Shown: one piece after another, positions 59,624 to 64,000 of the stretch
Layout of the letters: every line of letters starts with the position of its first letter
Numbering within the stretch: position 1 is the first letter of the stretch
Assembly: GCA_019009955.1 (NCBI GenBank)
Contig: CM032228.1
Coordinates: 125,110,001 to 125,174,000 of the forward strand
Source of the DNA: Riptortus pedestris
Lineage: Eukaryota; Arthropoda; Insecta; Hemiptera; Alydidae
Length of the DNA: 64,000 bases
Direction of reading: 5' to 3'
Made by a program: the position numbers and the translations under genes
The notes under the pieces: generated by a model
The model's input: the letters and a program-made list of their open reading frames with translations, nothing else
The model's database searches: none
What the model was told of the DNA's origin: nothing

Positions 59624-59814
59624 TTTTATTCCTGGTTACTTTTATTCAAAACTAAATTTCCAAGTTATTACTGCATATTTTAGAAAAGGAACAAATTTTA
59701 GGAAGAAGTTTATATTTTTGAGAAGTCAATTTCCATTATTTGGATTTGTGAAAGCCTAAGCCAACCTCCCTTCCACCTGCCTGCCAACTAATTCAATGAA
59801 ATATTAGTAATAAA

Positions 59815-60652
59815 AGTCCGTCACGCAGGGGCTGCATAAACTAAGCAGATCTCCCTCGTGAAGTAAAGTAAAAGATATATATACATACTGATAACATAAC
59901 ACCACCGTGAATAAATACAAACGGAAATAAGAATGTTTCAGCCAATTTCAATAACCTGCCTACAGGAAGCGTTAGGTTAGATATGTAAACAAACAGGTCT
60001 GCCCGCCTCACACCGGAAAGAAAAACATTACTGAAATACATATATCAGAATATAACATATTAATTTCATTGAGAACTATTTACTATATCTAGTACTGTAA
60101 TTAATAATGAGTCAGAATAATTGTTATCTCAATCAATCAAATTTTCGTATTCCAAAACCTTAAGACGGGGGGGAGGGGGTCACCAGGGCATATTTGCATG
60201 TATTTCGTATAATAAAGGTCTCTTGAATACAATTTTTGGTATTTAAACTTCGAAAAATGTGATTTATTATGTAGCAGAGTATTGTTTATGTAACGTGTGT
60301 AGAAGTGGCGGTTTGCTGATAGCTGAAAACTGAAAAATGCAAATATCTCGGTTAATATTCAAGATAGTGAATAAATGTATACAATGTAACAATATTTATA
60401 GTATATTTAATTTTCAATAAGATTAATTCTATACAATTTTTCGATCCGGCGCATAATAACGGAGATATTTCGATTTTTCGAAAATCCTCCCCTCTAAACC
60501 CCCCCTCCCCCTTGCCCGATTTCAGCCGTTAACGAACTTGATCTTTCTTTTTACATAAAACGACTAAATATCCAGTTTGGTAACGATTAAACAATAATTG
60601 CGACCGCTAGAGCGGTAACAGACAAATATATTATATATATATATATTTATAT

Positions 60653-60708
<56 letters not shown>

Positions 60709-60832
60709 TTTTGAACGGACCTCATTTTCGTCATCTCCTGGGTAGGATCGATGGACATTTGAAGAAAAATTTCGAAAATCGCGTCATGAGTACAACCTCA
60801 ATAGCTGATTTCCCTTGAGGGAAATCTGCTAA
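59815..60832 (+). mobile_element. HLE element, long subtype, complete, plus strand
   Basis: It starts AGTCCGTCACGCAGGGGCTG and AAACTAAGCAGATCTCCC. The long-subtype segment follows (AACAAACAGGTCTGCCCG, CACCGGAAAGAAAAAC, AAGACGGGGGGGAGGG, TTTGGTATTTAAACTTCG). Then come the core with GATCCGGCGCATAATAACGG and CCCCCCCTCCCCC, GCGACCGCTAGAGCGGTAAC, a roughly 80-bp AT block at 60628-60705, and GGTAGGATCGATGGACATTT. It ends CCCTTGAGGGAAATCTGCTAA. Its 5' end faces that of the preceding minus copy, 191 bases away. Confidence 0.96.
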
Positions 60833-60939
60833 AAATATTATTTTTCTTATGATGCATTGAATATGACAATTTTATGCATTCCATTTATTCCTTATGTTTT
60901 AAGGAGATTTGATCTCCTTTTGATCCTTTGATTCGTCTC

Positions 60940-61368
60940 CATTTGATCGTTTTATGTAAAAAGAAAGATCATCTTCGTTAATGGCTGAAATCGGACCAGT
61001 AGGAGGGGGGGGGGGTTAGAGAGGGAGGAATTTCTAAAATTCCTAATATCTCCGTTAATATGCGTCGGATCGAAAATTAGTATAGAACCAATCTTATTGC
61101 AAATGTAGTTTTCTATACATATTTTTATGTACTTATTTTTACTATCTTGATTATTAACCGTGATATTAGCATTTTGATGTTTCAGCATTCAGTAAAGCCC
61201 CCCTTCTACTCATGTCATTAACAATAAGCTGTTATATTATGAAACACATTATTTGAAGCACAAATACCAAATATTGTTCTCATTAAACTTTTACTTTTTG
61301 AGATAAATGCAAATACGTGGCACACGTGAGGAATATGCTTAGTTTACGCAGCCCCTGCGTGACGGACT
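60940..61368 (-). mobile_element. HLE element, 3'-truncated, minus strand
   Basis: Starts within the core (GATCGTTTTATGTAAAAAG, GAAATCGGACCAGTAGGAGG, TATCTCCGTTAATATGCGTC). It continues with TAACCGTGATATTAGCATTT, CAGTAAAGCCCCCCTTCTAC, a piece of the long-type segment, and ATGCTTAGTTTACGCAGCC, CCTGCGTGACGGACT. The (AT)n block and 3' hairpin are missing. Confidence 0.92.
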
Positions 61369-61751
61369 TTTTATATTTCTAACTGACTAACCCAGTTAGA
61401 ACAATAGTAGCTCAACCCAAAGGTCCGAATCCCACCTATTCAAATGGATTACCATCTGTCTTTAATGAAGACTTTAGTTATTTCATATTGACCCCACAAG
61501 AAATGAGCTCAGACCAGATATTGTAGCCTCCATTGCCAATTCTAATTAATCCAACTGTAACGGGAATTTAATTTTATATAAATTATGTATTTTAACCTAG
61601 TGGATTCCATTTATACTCTAGTGGGCTGCTACTAGTTAACTCAGGTCGCGGGTTTAGTCCTTGGGTGTGGTAGGATCTTACTTGATTCGATGCAACTCAG
61701 GCCTAGGCACTTCTTTTTTAACAGGGTTGATCACATTCCTAAAAATCTCAC
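61369..61751. other. unassigned sequence
   Basis: Possible tRNA-like scrap at about 61620-61675 (GCGGGTTTAGTCCTTGG), too weak to call. On minus this would be the start of an intron following the exon at 61752. Confidence 0.35.
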
Positions 61752-62113
61752 CTGTAAAACTGAATTAGAAATAGAAGATCTCCAAGGTCTGGAATGGATT
61801 TAATTATAACTTCTCCTAGAGGATTTGCTTTAAAACCAGGTCGGAATTTTACCTTTGTTTTTCTTTCTCTTTGGTACCAATAACCTACTTGTTTCAAGAC
61901 TTTGCTGCCCCCCTTCTGATAGGTTACTTCCCCAGGTTCCCCCCTCCTGAGATGTGATGTATAGCCAAGTATGAATTGTGCATTAGCTGACTGCATGTTA
62001 AATGATGCATGAAAACGATTTCGCCCGGGAAGGGCGGCGTCCCGTCCTCTCAATACTTGTGCAGCTATGCCTCTTCGCTTCTCTCCTCGGCGAACTGTCG
62101 TTCCTAGTCCAGG
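61752..62113 (-). CDS. possible first exon of an unidentified minus-strand gene
   Basis: The minus frame is open for 362 bases, from just after a TGA (62116-62114) to a strong donor, TTTTACAG|GTGAGA, at 61752/61751. GC content is above the surroundings. The frame includes RRGIAAQVLRGRDAALPGRN, then the first in-frame ATG at 61996 (context AACATGC) and MQSANAQFILGYTSHLRRGE, VGYWYQRERKTKVKFRPGF and SIPDLGDLLFLIQFY. It ends in phase 2. A TATA box lies 45-60 bases upstream of the open frame. I recognise no domain. If translation starts at the ATG, the coding part is 61996-61752 and the rest is 5' UTR, but one out-of-frame ATG lies just upstream. Alternatively it is a retroelement piece. Confidence 0.4.
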
Positions 62114-62134
62114 TCAGTTACTTGCACAAACCTA

Positions 62135-62170
62135 TGCACTCAGCCTGCCTCAAATCTCCATTTATATAGG
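62135..62170 (-). promoter_or_regulatory. TATA box and likely start region for the minus-strand exon
   Basis: Minus text CCTATATAAATGG at 62170-62158 contains TATAAA at 62166-62161. A start site would be expected near 62141-62135, in GGCTGAGTGCATAGG, which is only a fair initiator. The spacing to the open frame (from 62113) is plausible. Confidence 0.4.
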
Positions 62171-62772
62171 AGCCCTCGTTTCATTTTCCATGAGGAGTTA
62201 ACAATTGCGTTATTTTTTACCTGAGATGAGGAGTTATCCGTCTATTTTCCTTTTTGCGCGTTTACGCCTATTGTGAAATTTATTATCTATCATAAAAATA
62301 TCTGATACATTTAAGTTTTGGCCAAGAGCACGCAATTACATTATATTTGTGAAATCTTGAGCCTTTATATTACTTGTTCACTTACAACTGGTGGCGGAAA
62401 TTTCCTAATACTTAAAGATAGTAAACTACATTAGGGGATTAGTAATGATAACCATGCCTTGCTGCTTAGATTTACGAGTAACATGTTGGAACATTAAAGA
62501 ATCGCTACAACCCATACTAATATTTTAAAGATATTAAAGGGGCATCTACGGTTGTGACATTTTGAATACTAAATGCATTTAATATATTTCATTGAAAATG
62601 TTAAACACCAACACCGCCTAATTCGTTTCTAATCTATTTACACTAGTCAACTAGACAACACAAAATTATGCTACATATTTTAAACAATATTACCCAATAT
62701 CCAAAATATTTTTCTACTTCCGAAATCCGCTCTAATAGGTATATTCAATTCACCACATAAAATGGTTGCATA
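62171..62772. other. unassigned AT-rich sequence
   Basis: No supported feature. Confidence 0.45.
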
Positions 62773-62852
62773 TTAGCAGATTTCCCTTAAGGGAACATTT
62801 CTTCAAATGTCCATCGATCCTACCCAGGAGATGACGAAAATGAGGTCTGTTC

Positions 62853-62927
<75 letters not shown>

Positions 62928-63418
62928 ATATATATATATGTTAACGCTCTAGCGGTCGCAATTTTTGTCTGATCGTTACCAAACTCGGAATTTAATCGTT
63001 TCATGTAAAAAGGAAGATCAAGTTCGTTAATGGCTGAAATCGGACCAGTGGGAGGGGGGGTTTAGAGGGAGGATTTTTGAAAATTCGAAATATCTCCGTT
63101 ATTATGCGTCGGATCGAAATATTGTATAGAATCAATCTTATTGCAAATTAAATTTACTATAAATATTGTTCTATACATTTATTCTGTATCTTGAATATTA
63201 ACCGAGATATTTGCATTTGTATTCTGTGTGTGGTCGGCAGGAGTCGGCTGTTCAGTACTTTCCGAAGAGAGCTCTGGCGGCCGTTTTCGTAACTGTTCGT
63301 CCCTCGTGAATAAGTTTAGAGATCCCTTACTACTAAACTTGTTATTGGGCAGATTTCTCTACTGTAAAACTTCACGTGGGAAATCTGCTTAGTTTACGCA
63401 TCCCCTGCGTGACGGACT
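62773..63418 (-). mobile_element. HLE element, minus strand, nearly complete
   Basis: TTAGCAGATTTCCCTTAAGG begins the 3' hairpin, but about 50 bases between the hairpin and CAAATGTCCATCGATCCTAC are deleted. Then come a roughly 85-bp AT block (62857-62940), AACGCTCTAGCGGTCGCAAT, the core (GAAATCGGACCAGTGGGAGG, TTATTATGCGTCGGATCGAA), the subtype block GAGAGCTCTGGCGGCCGTTT shared with the 36773-37508 copy, and GAAATCTGCTTAGTTTACGC, ATCCCCTGCGTGACGGACT. The 84-codon minus frame is a shadow. Confidence 0.95.
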
Positions 63419-63696
63419 GTTTTATTATGTTTTACGATTTCATTTATCAAGCCATTCATATTCATTAAGGGTTGGTATCATGTCTAGTATCAATCGATTA
63501 ATTTTTAATGTAATTAAACTCAATCGTGATTAAATTAGTTTCTAAGTAATATAATAATCGTAATGACCAATAACAAAATTATCAATTAGTCGTTAATTTG
63601 ATTATTTAGGTATTTATAAAAACAAGGAAACAAATCTCAGATAGACATTCGAAATACATCCGTGTAGATAACACACGTGTTTTATTCCTTGAGATA

Positions 63697-63936
63697 CTAA
63701 TATTAAATTCTAAAACTGGCGAGTTCGATTCCCGCCTGGGCAAAGGGGAATTTATTGAAATTATTTATTATCATCCACTTTACGCACCTACGGCTAATTC
63801 GAACGGTTTATATACAGGCTTCCGCCCTTTTCTAGCCAGGGTGGGACTAAGGCTTTTATTTAATGAATTCCGTCACTAAATGAACTCCTTTGCCCAGGCG
63901 AGAATCGACCTCGCCAGTTTTAGAATTTAATATTAG
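63697..63936. repeat. inverted duplication containing a minus-strand SINE
   Basis: A minus-strand SINE occupies about 63755-63920 (TTTCTAGCCAGGGTGGGACT, GAATTCCGTCACTAAATGAA, B box in GGCGAGAATCGACCTCGCC). Its tRNA-head side at 63887-63936 is repeated in reverse at 63697-63746, 48 of 50 bases matching. The match includes about 20 bases beyond the SINE (CTAATATTAAATTCTAAAAC). The spacer is 140 bases. The left arm therefore looks like a partial plus-strand SINE. Confidence 0.92.
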
Positions 63937-64000
63937 CATCTCAAAAAATTAAACGCATGTGCTATCTTGGATGTATTTTGTATTGTATCTGAAGTTTGTT

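Overview
This is eukaryotic, AT-rich, repeat-dominated DNA that reads as intronic or intergenic sequence. No long intact gene is present. Three features point to an animal and most likely an arthropod: Jockey-type LINE reverse transcriptase fragments, a piggyBac copy flanked by TTAA, and a tRNA-derived SINE family. Short AACCTAACC-like runs and TCAGT-type initiators agree weakly. I cannot name the species.

Two repeat families make up most of what can be recognised. The first is a non-autonomous rolling-circle family, called HLE here (Helentron/HINE-like). It starts AGTCCGTCACGCAGG, has a subterminal TAAGCAGATTTCCC, an internal core with a C-tract and an (AT)n block, and ends in a hairpin followed by GGGAAATCTGCTAA. 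About 20 copies or fragments occur, on both strands. They include a head-to-tail array of three at 36.3-38.1 kb and a dense cluster at 58.2-63.4 kb. The second is a tRNA-derived SINE with a clear B box and a conserved body, in about 14 copies.

Layout: 0-8 kb holds SINEs, two old HLE copies and a LINE tail. 8-17 kb is mostly unassigned, with a 58-bp tandem repeat and microsatellites. 17.5-20 kb holds two long HLE copies head to head. 20-34 kb holds SINEs, HLE fragments, a short foldback and large AT/AC microsatellites. 36.3-38.1 kb is the HLE array. 38.8-39.2 kb is a GC-richer block with a possible first coding exon (MGGHHSK start) and a good splice donor. 40 kb has two LINE fragments. 41-45 kb has HLEs and SINEs, some nested. 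48.6-49.7 kb is an internally deleted piggyBac. 49.97-50.09 kb is a likely 42-codon exon whose phase matches the 39.1 kb exon. 52-57 kb has an old HLE, SINEs, a palindrome cluster and a decayed Jockey RT. 58-64 kb has five HLE/SINE blocks and, on the minus strand, a possible TATA-driven exon at about 62 kb.

Working model: a plus-strand host gene begins near 39 kb and its long introns are filled by transposons. A second, minus-strand gene may begin near 62.1 kb. Neither gene was identified. All family assignments come from reading the sequence by eye.
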